Positions 1-5,651 of a stretch of 5,651 bases of DNA are shown here, one piece after another (within the stretch, counting starts at the first letter, position 1; every line of letters begins with the position of its first letter). A program made the position numbers and the translations under genes. This DNA is from Dehalococcoidia bacterium (lineage in GTDB: Bacteria > Chloroflexota > Dehalococcoidia > SAR202 > UBA826). The stretch covers positions 1 to 5,651 of the forward strand of contig DTSF01000028.1 in the NCBI GenBank assembly GCA_012965485.1, read 5' to 3'. The notes beneath the pieces were generated by a model that worked only from the letters and a program-made list of their open reading frames with translations, did no database searches and was not told where the DNA came from.

Positions 1-54
1 GTGGTTATGGCTGCACCTGTGAGCTGACTTTGGGCGAGTATAACATAGGGGGTT

Positions 55-58
55 AGGA
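55..58 (+). promoter_or_regulatory. Ribosome binding site of guaA
   Basis: AGGA lies seven bases before ATG 66, in a G-rich stretch starting near 47. It supports the long form of GuaA with the N-terminal extension, since no standard start codon lies closer to the conserved core. A TATAAC at 39-44 could be a -10 element, but I see no matching -35. Confidence 0.55.
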
Positions 59-65
59 CACAATT

Positions 66-1736
66 ATGAACGAAGATCAAGGATTAGATAGTACTCGTCG
101 TATAACTTCTAGTGACGATCTTGAAGTTTCAGCTTATCTTGAAATATCTCAAGAGAAAGCAGGATATGGACTGGCCTCTGAAAGTGAAATATCACCTCAG
201 AGGGAATCCATTTTAATTGTAGATTTTGGATCCCAATATAGCCGCTTGATTGCTAGAAGAGTCAGGGAAAGTAGTGTTTATTGTGAAATCATTTCCTATA
301 ACACTGAATGGGGCGCTGTCGAGGGTTTAAACCCAAAAGGGATCATACTCTCAGGAGGACCTGCTAGTGTTTATGATGAGACGTCTCCCCTAGCCCCCTT
401 ATGGGTCTTTGAATCGGGATTACCGATTTTGGGAATTTGCTACGGGATGCAAGTTTTGGTTCATCAATTGGGTGGTAAAGTGGCAGCCTCAACTAAGAAA
501 GAATACGGGCATGCCGTATTGCATCAAAACAAACCAAATGAATCTTTGTTTACTGGGTTACCTCAATCATTGCCTGTCTGGATGAGCCATGCTGATCAGG
601 TTACTGAATTGCCTCCTGGATTTGTATCAATGGCCCATACAGATAATTCTCCAATTGCTGTAGTTGGCAACGACAAAGGTATTCTGGGAATACAATTTCA
701 TCCAGAGGTTGTTCACACTCCGCAAGGTTCAAATATTATCGAAAATTTCCTGACAAAAACCTGCAATATGAGGCAGACATGGACTCCTGGCAATTTTGTA
801 TTAGATTCGGTTAACAGGATCAGAGAGCAAGTTGGGAAGGGTAAAGTGATATGTGCCCTTTCAGGAGGGGTGGATTCCGCAGTAGCTGCAACTTTGGTTC
901 ATAAAGCGGTCGGAGACCAGTTAACTTGCATATTTGTAAATAATGGCTTGATGAGAAGAGGTGAGCCGGACCGTGTCCGGGAAACCTTTGAGAAGTATAT
1001 GGATATCAACTTTATTTATAGTGAATCGACAGAAAGGTTTCTTGCCGGTCTAGCCGCTGTAATAGACCCCGAAAAGAAGAGAAAGATAATAGGTGAAAAG
1101 TTCATTAATGTTTTTGACGAAGAAGCCTCAAAATTAGGCACAGTTGATTTTTTGACTCAGGGAACCCTATATCCGGACGTGATTGAGAGTAAAACAAATG
1201 ACAACTCCGTTTCCGCGACCATTAAAACGCATCACAATGTTGGTGGGCTTCCTGAGCACATGAAAATGGAGCTTGTAGAGCCGCTAAGATACTTATTCAA
1301 AGACGAAGTGCGACAGGTTGGCTTGGAATTAGGGCTGCCGGAAGAGATGGTCTTCAGGCAACCTTTTCCAGGTCCGGGATTGGCCATTCGAATTATGGGA
1401 GAGGTGACATCAGAGAAGTTGGAAATTTTGAGGGCTGCTGATTGGATCGTGATGGATGAGATAAAATCAAATGGTCTGTACAACGAACTATGGCAAACTT
1501 TTGCAGTGCTTACGGGATCCAGGTCGGTAGGTGTTACAGGCGATTTCAGAACGTACGGTCATGTGATTGCTATAAGAGCAGTGAAAAGTGACGATGCAAT
1601 GACTGCCGACTGGGCCCGGCTTCCTTATGACGTTTTGGCTACTATCTCTAGTCGTATTTCAAACGAAGTTCCTGATGTGAACAGAGTAGTTTTCGATATA
1701 ACCAGCAAACCTCCCGGCACCATTGAGTGGGAATAG
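66..1736 (+). CDS. guaA: GMP synthase (glutamine-hydrolysing)
   Basis: Cytoplasmic enzyme of the last step of GMP synthesis: it aminates XMP using ATP and glutamine. The 556-residue protein has the full family layout. The class I glutamine amidotransferase domain starts near residue 48 ([15 protein letters not shown]) and has nucleophile Cys125 in GICYGMQ and the His212/Glu214 pair in FHPEV. The ATP pyrophosphatase domain has its P-loop SGGVDS at 266-271. The C-terminal dimerisation/XMP-binding domain ends in the conserved KPPGTIEWE. The core from residue 47 on is about 510 residues, normal for the family, so about 46 residues are an extra N-terminal extension rich in acidic residues and Ser. 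ATG 66 has AGGA at 55-58, and no ATG, GTG or TTG occurs in frame between it and the conserved core, so the extension appears genuine. The last codons form the first copy of a repeat seen again downstream. Identification is near certain. Confidence 0.98.
   Translation: MNEDQGLDSTRRITSSDDLEVSAYLEISQEKAGYGLASESEISPQRESILIVDFGSQYSRLIARRVRESSVYCEIISYNTEWGAVEGLNPKGIILSGGPASVYDETSPLAPLWVFESGLPILGICYGMQVLVHQLGGKVAASTKKEYGHAVLHQNKPNESLFTGLPQSLPVWMSHADQVTELPPGFVSMAHTDNSPIAVVGNDKGILGIQFHPEVVHTPQGSNIIENFLTKTCNMRQTWTPGNFVLDSVNRIREQVGKGKVICALSGGVDSAVAATLVHKAVGDQLTCIFVNNGLMRRGEPDRVRETFEKYMDINFIYSESTERFLAGLAAVIDPEKKRKIIGEKFINVFDEEASKLGTVDFLTQGTLYPDVIESKTNDNSVSATIKTHHNVGGLPEHMKMELVEPLRYLFKDEVRQVGLELGLPEEMVFRQPFPGPGLAIRIMGEVTSEKLEILRAADWIVMDEIKSNGLYNELWQTFAVLTGSRSVGVTGDFRTYGHVIAIRAVKSDDAMTADWARLPYDVLATISSRISNEVPDVNRVVFDITSKPPGTIEWE
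1722..1734 (+). repeat. Direct repeat copy 1, guaA terminal codons (att-like)
   Basis: ATTGAGTGGGAAT forms the end of guaA (Ile-Glu-Trp-Glu plus the first base of the stop). It is identical to 3047-3059. Extending three bases to the left gives ACC here against ACT there, so 15 of 16 bases match. The encoded residues are highly conserved in GuaA, which is what makes this a widespread integration target. Confidence 0.7.
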
Positions 1737-1748
1737 GAACAGACCTCT

Positions 1749-1788
1749 GAATTATTGATTCTATTGGTCTTCAACGTTGAAATAATTC
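1749..1788. repeat. Inverted repeat between guaA and the MDR gene
   Basis: GAATTATT (1749-1756) and AATAATTC (1781-1788) are perfect 8-base reverse complements separated by 24 bases. Inside the loop, TCAACGTTGA (1771-1780) is itself a perfect 10-base palindrome. The outer stem is almost all A/T and no T-run follows, so it does not look like an intrinsic terminator. It could be an operator, a recombination accessory site or chance. The rest of the 120-base gap shows nothing firm: TTGAAA at 1777-1782 and TATATG at 1803-1808 form only a poor promoter with a 20-base spacer. Confidence 0.3.
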
Positions 1789-1856
1789 GTATCAATTCTC
1801 ACTATATGAAGTAAATAATAAAAGATGTGCTGAAGGAGTGAAAAGGAAAAATAAGA

Positions 1857-2996
1857 ATGTCAGAGCAAACTTCAAAAGAAATAAGATCAACTGTAACCAG
1901 TGAAGGGGATATAGAAATCTCTATTGCTACCGTAGAAAAACCAACGCCTTCAGAAAATGAAGTTTTGATCAAAGTAGAAGCTTCTCCTATTAATCCATCG
2001 GATTTAGGACTTCTTATAAGTTTTGCAGCCGATCTTGATAGTTTGAGTGTTTCAGGTTCAGGTGATGATACGGTAGCAAAAATGAAAATCCACGAAGGTC
2101 TGATGAAAGCAATGACTCCAAGAATGGATCAATCTATGAAAGTAGGCAATGAAGGTGGTGGAGTGATTGAAGATGCCGGCGCTAATGCAAAAGAACTTAT
2201 AGGAAAAACTGTTGGCGTCGCTGGCGGAGCTATGTATTCCCATTACAGATGTGTTCCAGCAACCAACTGTTTGGTGATGGATGACAACACAACTTCTTCT
2301 GAAGCCGCTTCTTCATTTGTAAATCCATTAACTGCTTTAGGCTTCATTGAAACTATGAACCTAGAAAACCACAGCGCCTTAGTACATACAGCTGCTGCCT
2401 CAAATCTGGGACAAATGCTTGTAAAAATATGTAAAGATGACTCCGTTCCTCTTGTAAATATCGTTAGAAAATCTGAACAAGTGGAACTTCTTAAAAACCT
2501 TGGTGCAAAGCATATATGTAACACTAGCGAGCCTGGCTTCATGGAGAGCTTGGTTGATGCTCTAGAAGCAACTGGTGCTACTCTAGGGTTTGATGCGACA
2601 GGGGGAGGAAATGAAGGAAGGCTTGCAGGACAAATACTCTCAGCAATGGAAATAGCTGCGAACAAAATTGCTAAAGAATATAGTCGATATGGTTCCGATA
2701 CCTATAAACAAGTTTATATCTACGGCGGACTAGATCAATCACCTACAATCCTGAACAGATCATTTGGTATGCAGTGGGGACTTGGAGGATGGCTTTTAAC
2801 TCCAATGATAGGGAAATTTGGCATGGAAAGATTTCAACAGATGCGTGAGCGAGTAGTTAAAGAAATTAAAACCACTTTTGCTAGTCACTACACTCAGGAG
2901 ATATCTTTTGAAGAAATGCTTCAGCCGGAAACTATTAAAGCCTATGCAAAACAAGCTACTGGTGAAAAGTATTTAGTTGCTCCTCATAAAGAATAA
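1857..2996 (+). CDS. Zinc-independent MDR oxidoreductase, quinone/enoyl reductase-like
   Basis: A 379-residue medium-chain dehydrogenase/reductase, probably a soluble NAD(P)H-dependent reductase of unknown substrate. The N-terminal GroES-like domain (about 10-130) has INPSD at 45-49 and GNEGGG at 97-102. The Cys and His zinc ligands of alcohol dehydrogenases are missing (Asn98 stands where His is usual), as is the four-Cys structural zinc lobe. The Rossmann domain (about 150-300) has VNPLTA at 155-160, HTAAASNLGQ at 177-186, NIVR at 201-204 and DATGGG at 246-251. INPSD, GNEG, the VNP..A segment and NIVR resemble mitochondrial 2-enoyl thioester reductases (MECR/Etr1), but residues 50-96 are unlike them and lack their catalytic Tyr motif. 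I recall close full-length relatives in marine proteobacteria, usually named zinc-binding dehydrogenase or NADH oxidase. ATG 1857 is preceded by AGGA at 1844-1847. The gene fills the first block between repeats and is slightly AT-richer than guaA. The fold is sure; the reaction is not. Confidence 0.9.
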   Translation: MSEQTSKEIRSTVTSEGDIEISIATVEKPTPSENEVLIKVEASPINPSDLGLLISFAADLDSLSVSGSGDDTVAKMKIHEGLMKAMTPRMDQSMKVGNEGGGVIEDAGANAKELIGKTVGVAGGAMYSHYRCVPATNCLVMDDNTTSSEAASSFVNPLTALGFIETMNLENHSALVHTAAASNLGQMLVKICKDDSVPLVNIVRKSEQVELLKNLGAKHICNTSEPGFMESLVDALEATGATLGFDATGGGNEGRLAGQILSAMEIAANKIAKEYSRYGSDTYKQVYIYGGLDQSPTILNRSFGMQWGLGGWLLTPMIGKFGMERFQQMRERVVKEIKTTFASHYTQEISFEEMLQPETIKAYAKQATGEKYLVAPHKE

Positions 2997-3046
2997 ATCA
3001 AATGTCCTCTGAAACCCATATAAAAAAGGTTTTAAATTACGTAACT

Positions 3047-3059
3047 ATTGAGTGGGAAT
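3047..3059 (+). repeat. Direct repeat copy 2, guaA terminal sequence between cassettes
   Basis: An exact copy of the 13 bases ATTGAGTGGGAAT from the guaA end, lying 1325 bases downstream between the MDR gene and the CoA-binding gene. In the frame of the tiny ORF at 3002-3061 it again reads Thr-Ile-Glu-Trp-Glu and then TGA. Upstream of the Thr codon the similarity to guaA stops, so it is a short copy and not a longer remnant of a duplicated guaA tail. That is what a recombination core would leave. The next bases, GAA, continue the match to the third copy (TGGGAATGAA). Confidence 0.65.
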
Positions 3060-3065
3060 GAATTG

Positions 3066-3070
3066 AAGGA
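3066..3070 (+). promoter_or_regulatory. Ribosome binding site deciding the start of the CoA-binding gene
   Basis: AAGGA lies four bases before ATG 3075. The spacing is short but usable. The alternative in-frame TTG at 3048 lies inside the direct repeat and has no Shine-Dalgarno sequence before it, so ATG 3075 is preferred. Confidence 0.5.
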
Positions 3071-3074
3071 AAGA

Positions 3075-3509
3075 ATGGTTGATAATTATTCCGATGAATA
3101 TTTAAGAGATATACTGACTGAAGTTAAGTCTATTGCAGTTGTAGGGGCTAGTTTAAAATCTCAACGCGACAGCTATAAAGTTATAAAAACGTTAATAGAT
3201 CATGGTTATAAGGTGATACCAGTTAACCCTAATGAGGTAGGGAAAAATATTTTGGGTCGGTATTTTTATCGCGACTTGAATTCCATCGATGAACCTGTAG
3301 ATATGGTAGATGTTTTTCGTTCAAATGATGCAGTTATAAGAGTTACTGAAGAAGCCATAAAAATTGGCGCCAAAGTATTATGGACTCAACTAGATATTAT
3401 CAATGAAGAAGCTGCAAATCTTGCTGAAAAAGCAGGGCTAAAAGTTGTTATGGATCGATGCCCTAAAATAGAACTAGCAAAACCATATTGGACTACTAAT
3501 GAAAATTAA
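3075..3509 (+). CDS. Small CoA-binding domain protein (YccU type)
   Basis: A 144-residue stand-alone Rossmann protein of the CoA_binding_2 family, related to the CoA-binding domain of succinyl-CoA synthetase. Visible motifs: AVVGAS at 21-26 (the nucleotide-binding turn), VIPVNPNE at 48-55, VDMVDVFR at 75-82, and the C-terminal block from Trp103 (WTQLDI, then EEAANLAEKAGLKVVMDRCP at 111-130) typical of the family. Length is normal. No catalytic domain is attached, so the family is thought to bind CoA or acyl-CoA, and its role is poorly known. The frame is open upstream to TTG 3048, which would add nine residues, but that codon falls in the direct repeat and has no ribosome binding site. Only 17 bases separate the stop from the start of the crotonase gene, so the two are very likely co-transcribed and may share an acyl-CoA ligand. 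It is AT-rich compared with guaA and purD. Confidence 0.88.
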   Translation: MVDNYSDEYLRDILTEVKSIAVVGASLKSQRDSYKVIKTLIDHGYKVIPVNPNEVGKNILGRYFYRDLNSIDEPVDMVDVFRSNDAVIRVTEEAIKIGAKVLWTQLDIINEEAANLAEKAGLKVVMDRCPKIELAKPYWTTNEN

Positions 3510-3526
3510 CTTTTAATAGAGTGATT

Positions 3527-4327
3527 ATGGAAGACGATCTTAATAATATATTACACAGCGAACAAACCGATGAAGGCGTATTGCGTCTTACCATGAACGA
3601 TCAAAAGAATCGAAATGCTTTATCAGAAGCTATGATGAATAATTTAATTGAAGAGCTAACAAAAGCTACTTCCACCAAATCTATTAGGGTTGTCATTATT
3701 GCTTCAATTGGTTCTGTATTTAGTGCTGGCCATGACTTGAAAGAAATAACTGCAGCTAGAAATCAAAAAGATTTTGGAGAGGCATATTTCAGAAGTTTAT
3801 TTGATACATGTTCATCATTGATGCAATTAATTGTTAGTTGCCCTAAACCAGTGATTGCTGAGGTGGCAGGGACAGCAACAGCAGCAGGTTGTCAGTTAGT
3901 CGCTAGTTGTGATCTTGCTACAGCTGCAGATTCAGTAAAATTTGCTACACCCGGCGTAAATATAGGCTTATTTTGCTCAACACCGATGGTTGCATTATCT
4001 CGAAATGTTAATAAAAAAAGTGCAATGGAAATGCTTTTAACTGGAGACATGATTAATGCAAAAAAAGCAAAAGAGATTGGCTTAATAAATAATTATTTTC
4101 AAGCTGAAAAATTAACTAGAGAGACTATGTTTTTAGCTAACAAAATTGCTAGTAAATCATCTATGACAGTATCTATGGGTAAAGGTGCTTTTTATGCTCA
4201 GTCTGAATTAGATATATCTGCAGCCTATGAATATACTTCTAAGGTAATGGTAAAAAATATCCTCAAGGAAGATGCTAAAGAGGGTATTGGGGCATTCATT
4301 GAAAAGCGATCTCCGGGATGGGAATGA
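3527..4327 (+). CDS. Enoyl-CoA hydratase/isomerase family protein, ECHDC3-like
   Basis: A 266-residue crotonase-fold protein, normal length, expected to bind acyl-CoA thioesters in the cytoplasm. The oxyanion-hole segments are SAGHDLKE at 66-73 and GTATAAGCQLVASCDLA at 115-131, followed by FATPGVNIGLFCSTP at 139-153. The last two closely resemble the ECHDC3 subfamily as I remember it. The two glutamates that drive hydration in classical enoyl-CoA hydratase are both replaced, by Gln123 and Gly143 in my alignment by eye, so it may not be a true hydratase. ATG 3527 is chosen over GTG 3521, which would add two residues; neither has a clear Shine-Dalgarno. It follows the CoA-binding gene by 17 bases. 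Sampled GC is only about 34%, the lowest in the window, and A-runs are common, pointing to a foreign source. Its final codons (Gly-Trp-Glu-stop) form the third repeat copy and overlap the start of the hydrolase pseudogene by ATGA. Confidence 0.92.
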   Translation: MEDDLNNILHSEQTDEGVLRLTMNDQKNRNALSEAMMNNLIEELTKATSTKSIRVVIIASIGSVFSAGHDLKEITAARNQKDFGEAYFRSLFDTCSSLMQLIVSCPKPVIAEVAGTATAAGCQLVASCDLATAADSVKFATPGVNIGLFCSTPMVALSRNVNKKSAMEMLLTGDMINAKKAKEIGLINNYFQAEKLTRETMFLANKIASKSSMTVSMGKGAFYAQSELDISAAYEYTSKVMVKNILKEDAKEGIGAFIEKRSPGWE

Positions 4328-4328
4328 A
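4319..4328 (+). repeat. Direct repeat copy 3, short relic at the right edge
   Basis: TGGGAATGAA is identical to 3053-3062, and its first seven bases match the guaA end at 1728-1734. It forms the last codons of the crotonase gene and also carries the ATG 4324 start of the hydrolase pseudogene. At ten bases it could be chance. Its position at the exact point where composition returns to the host level makes it more credible. Confidence 0.4.
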
Positions 4329-5102
4329 CAAAACAACAAAACTGTCCATTTTCGATTGCCATTTTCATATCATCAGCAAAGGTTATCCTCTTGAATCCAA
4401 CAACGGATATCTTCCAGATGAATTCAGTATTAAAGATTATTATGAACGGGTTTATGGTTACACTTTAAAAGGAGGGGCAGTAGTATCCGGCTCATTTCAA
4501 GGATTTGACCAAACATATTTGCTCGCGGCCTTGAAGAGCTTGGATCGGGGTTTGTGGGTGTAACCCAGCTTCCTGCAACTGTAAGTGATGAAGAAATACT
4601 GAATTTAAACGACCATGGGGTCAGAGGAGAGATAAGATTCAATTTAAACAGGGGAGGTTCTGCTGGAGCTGAACATTTGGTCTCTATGGCTACGAGGATA
4701 TATGATCTAGTAGGGTGGCATGTAGAGTTATATTGAGGGGCCGGATCACTCTCTTATTTGGAGCATAAAATTACTGCCTTGCCTAAAGTGTGTATCGACC
4801 GCTTAGGTATATCTGATTCCAATCTTGAAATACTTCTAAATCTTATTCGGGATGGGTTGGCTATTAAAGCTGCTGGTTTTGGGCGAGTAGATCTTAATGT
4901 GGAGGAGACGATAAGGAAAATACATAAAGTAAGTCCGAATGCGTTGATGTTTGGGATTGATTTGCCCCCCACTCGAGCAGACAGAGTATATTCTGATTAA
5001 GATTTTTACACTGTACTCGATGTTTTAGGGGAAATTGAAGCCCAGAAAGTGTTTAGTGAAAATGCCATAAACTTCTGTGGGTTGAAAAAAACTCAAACAT
5101 AA
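4324..5102 (+). pseudogene. Decayed amidohydrolase-2 family metal-dependent hydrolase
   Basis: A TIM-barrel hydrolase of the amidohydrolase_2 type (as in pyrone-dicarboxylate hydrolase-like proteins), no longer translatable in one piece. From ATG 4324 it reads MNKTTKLSIFDCHFHI, keeping the metal-binding His-X-His (codons 4360 and 4366). It runs in frame to TAA 4561, but similarity passes to another frame at the G-run 4547-4550, which suggests one lost G; the other frame continues with GVTQLPATVSDEEI. In that frame TGA 4734-4736 interrupts VELY/GAGSLSYLE, and TAA 4998-5000 interrupts RVYSD/DFYTVLDVLGEIE. The natural stop is TAA 5100-5102. Two active-site positions also changed: the usual Asp-His-Leu-Gly is Asp-Arg-Leu-Gly (CGC at 4800) and the usual Phe-Gly-Thr-Asp is Phe-Gly-Ile-Asp (ATT at 4956). 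Several independent lesions argue against a sequencing error. Its GC content (about 44%) matches guaA and purD, so it is probably an original neighbour of guaA. Confidence 0.85.
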
Positions 5103-5113
5103 AAATATCATTT

Positions 5114-5119
5114 GGAAGG
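5114..5119 (+). promoter_or_regulatory. Ribosome binding site deciding the UUG start of purD
   Basis: GGAAGG ends nine bases before TTG 5129. An in-frame TAA at 5120-5122 lies just upstream, so no earlier start is possible, and TTG 5129 directly precedes the conserved N-terminal strand of PurD. Confidence 0.6.
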
Positions 5120-5128
5120 TAATCTAGC

Positions 5129-5651
5129 TTGAAAATACTGCTTGTGGGTAGCGGTGGCAGGGAGCATGCCATTGCCTGGAAAATTAATCAGAGTCCCAAA
5201 CTAGAAAAGCTCTTCATAGCACCTGGAAATGCCGGGACCAAATCATTTGGCACTAATGTAGCAATTTCTGACACAGACATTGAGGCATTGAAGAATTTTG
5301 CCTTGGTGAGAGAAATTGATTTAACTATAGTTGGACCGGAAGGTCCCTTGGCTTTGGGCATAGCGGATGTTTTTGTGGAGGCAGGACTCCCTATTTTTGG
5401 ACCAACAGCTTCTGCCGCTAGGTTGGAATCCAGTAAGTCTTTTGCAAAGGATGTTATGGGAAAATGGGATATCCCAACCGCCTCACATAAGGTTTTTCAG
5501 GATCCTGAAAAAGCTCATTCCTATTTGGAAAGCCTGAACTCCTTCCCTACAGTTTTAAAGGCGGACGGGTTGGCGGCAGGAAAAGGTGTATATATTTGCC
5601 AGAATAAATCCGAAGCTATATCGGCACTTCAAGACGTAATGGTTTCAAAGG
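5129..5651 (+). CDS. purD: Phosphoribosylamine-glycine ligase (GAR synthetase), 5' part
   Basis: Second step of de novo purine synthesis: ATP-dependent joining of glycine to 5-phosphoribosylamine in the cytoplasm. The window holds 174 codons of a protein usually about 420-430 residues long; the gene runs off the right edge without a stop. Seen: the N-terminal domain with GSGGREHA at 7-14, PGNAGT at 32-37 and VGPEGPL at 68-74, then GPTASAARLESSKSFAKDVM at 91-110, then the start of the ATP-grasp domain with the glycine-rich KADGLAAGKGV at 144-154. The start is TTG, supported by GGAAGG at 5114-5119 and by an in-frame stop directly upstream. All family motifs present are intact and GC is about 46%, like guaA. 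It begins 26 bases after the hydrolase pseudogene. Its presence next to guaA fits a purine gene cluster that the insertion has split. Confidence 0.97.
   Translation, partial: MKILLVGSGGREHAIAWKINQSPKLEKLFIAPGNAGTKSFGTNVAISDTDIEALKNFALVREIDLTIVGPEGPLALGIADVFVEAGLPIFGPTASAARLESSKSFAKDVMGKWDIPTASHKVFQDPEKAHSYLESLNSFPTVLKADGLAAGKGVYICQNKSEAISALQDVMVSK

Larger units (their letters stand above)
1722..4328 (+). mobile_element. Candidate double cassette insertion at the guaA 3' end
   Basis: Seen: three direct copies of the guaA terminal sequence (1722-1734, 3047-3059, and a shorter one at 4319-4328) bound two blocks of about 1.3 kb. The first carries one MDR oxidoreductase gene. The second carries a CoA-binding protein and a crotonase-fold protein. 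Sampled GC is about 46% in guaA, 41% in block one, 34% in block two, 44% in the following pseudogene and 46% in purD. Known: the 3' end of guaA is a recurrent target for site-specific integration of genomic islands, which leave direct repeats of the gene's terminal codons and keep guaA intact. Inferred: the blocks were inserted one after the other by a recombinase acting from elsewhere, or are what is left of a larger island. No integrase or excisionase is present, so this is a hypothesis from repeats and composition. The outer boundary at the third repeat is the weakest part. Confidence 0.45.

Noticed and set aside
39..44. TATAAC as a -10 element for guaA
   Set aside because: No acceptable -35 at 16-18 bases upstream; it is a single hexamer match.
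1..56. Possible tails of an upstream gene, ending at TGA 25-27 in one frame or TAG 54-56 in another
   Set aside because: Both are too short to recognise and I cannot choose between them.
1232..1483. Minus-strand open frame inside guaA
   Set aside because: It is a shadow of the strongly conserved guaA coding frame, with no family resemblance. The other minus-strand frames at 2058-2665, 4430-4642 and 4754-4972 are rejected for the same reason.
3002..3061. 19-codon ORF ending in Thr-Ile-Glu-Trp-Glu, the same end as GuaA
   Set aside because: It has no ribosome binding site and no similarity to GuaA upstream of the Thr codon. It is better explained as the frame that happens to run through direct repeat copy 2.
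4543..4563. Programmed frameshifting to rescue the hydrolase
   Set aside because: No slippery heptamer is evident. Two further in-frame stops and altered active-site residues show decay instead.
5078..5108. Terminator before purD, from a GTTGA/TCAAAC hairpin with A-runs
   Set aside because: The stem needs a bulge, is very short, and no T-run follows.

Overview
The window reads as chromosomal DNA of a free-living, probably marine bacterium of moderate GC content (hand counts of sampled 60-base lines give about 46% in guaA and purD). The GuaA core (Val-Tyr-Cys-Glu and Asn-Pro-Lys-Gly segments near its N-terminus), the placing of a metal-dependent hydrolase and purD after guaA, and the UUG start of purD remind me of Chloroflexota (Dehalococcoidia, SAR202-like). 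This is an impression from memory, not a search result.

Layout, all on the + strand: guaA (GMP synthetase, 66-1736); a zinc-independent MDR oxidoreductase (1857-2996); a small CoA-binding Rossmann protein (3075-3509); an ECHDC3-type crotonase-fold protein (3527-4327); a decayed amidohydrolase-2 family gene (4324-5102, one frameshift, two in-frame stops, mutated active-site positions); and the first 174 codons of purD (5129 to the window end). guaA and purD are purine biosynthesis genes. The three genes between guaA and the pseudogene have CoA or acyl-thioester themes and no clear link to purines.

The main observation is that the last codons of guaA (Thr-Ile-Glu-Trp-Glu) recur as DNA outside guaA. 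The 13-mer ATTGAGTGGGAAT at the guaA 3' end (1722-1734) is repeated exactly at 3047-3059, and a shorter relic, TGGGAATGAA, lies at 4319-4328, exactly where the hydrolase pseudogene begins. These three sites cut the region into two blocks of about 1.3 kb. One holds the MDR gene (about 41% GC sampled). The other holds the CoA-binding/crotonase pair (about 34% GC sampled). Composition returns to about 44-46% after the third site. The 3' end of guaA is a known integration hotspot for genomic islands. The simplest reading is that two gene cassettes were inserted in tandem at this site without an integrase of their own in view, splitting an older guaA-hydrolase-purD arrangement whose hydrolase has since decayed.

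The inserted genes are co-oriented with guaA and tightly packed, with only weak promoter candidates, so they may be transcribed by read-through from guaA. No tRNA, rRNA, CRISPR array, integrase or transposase is visible in the window.
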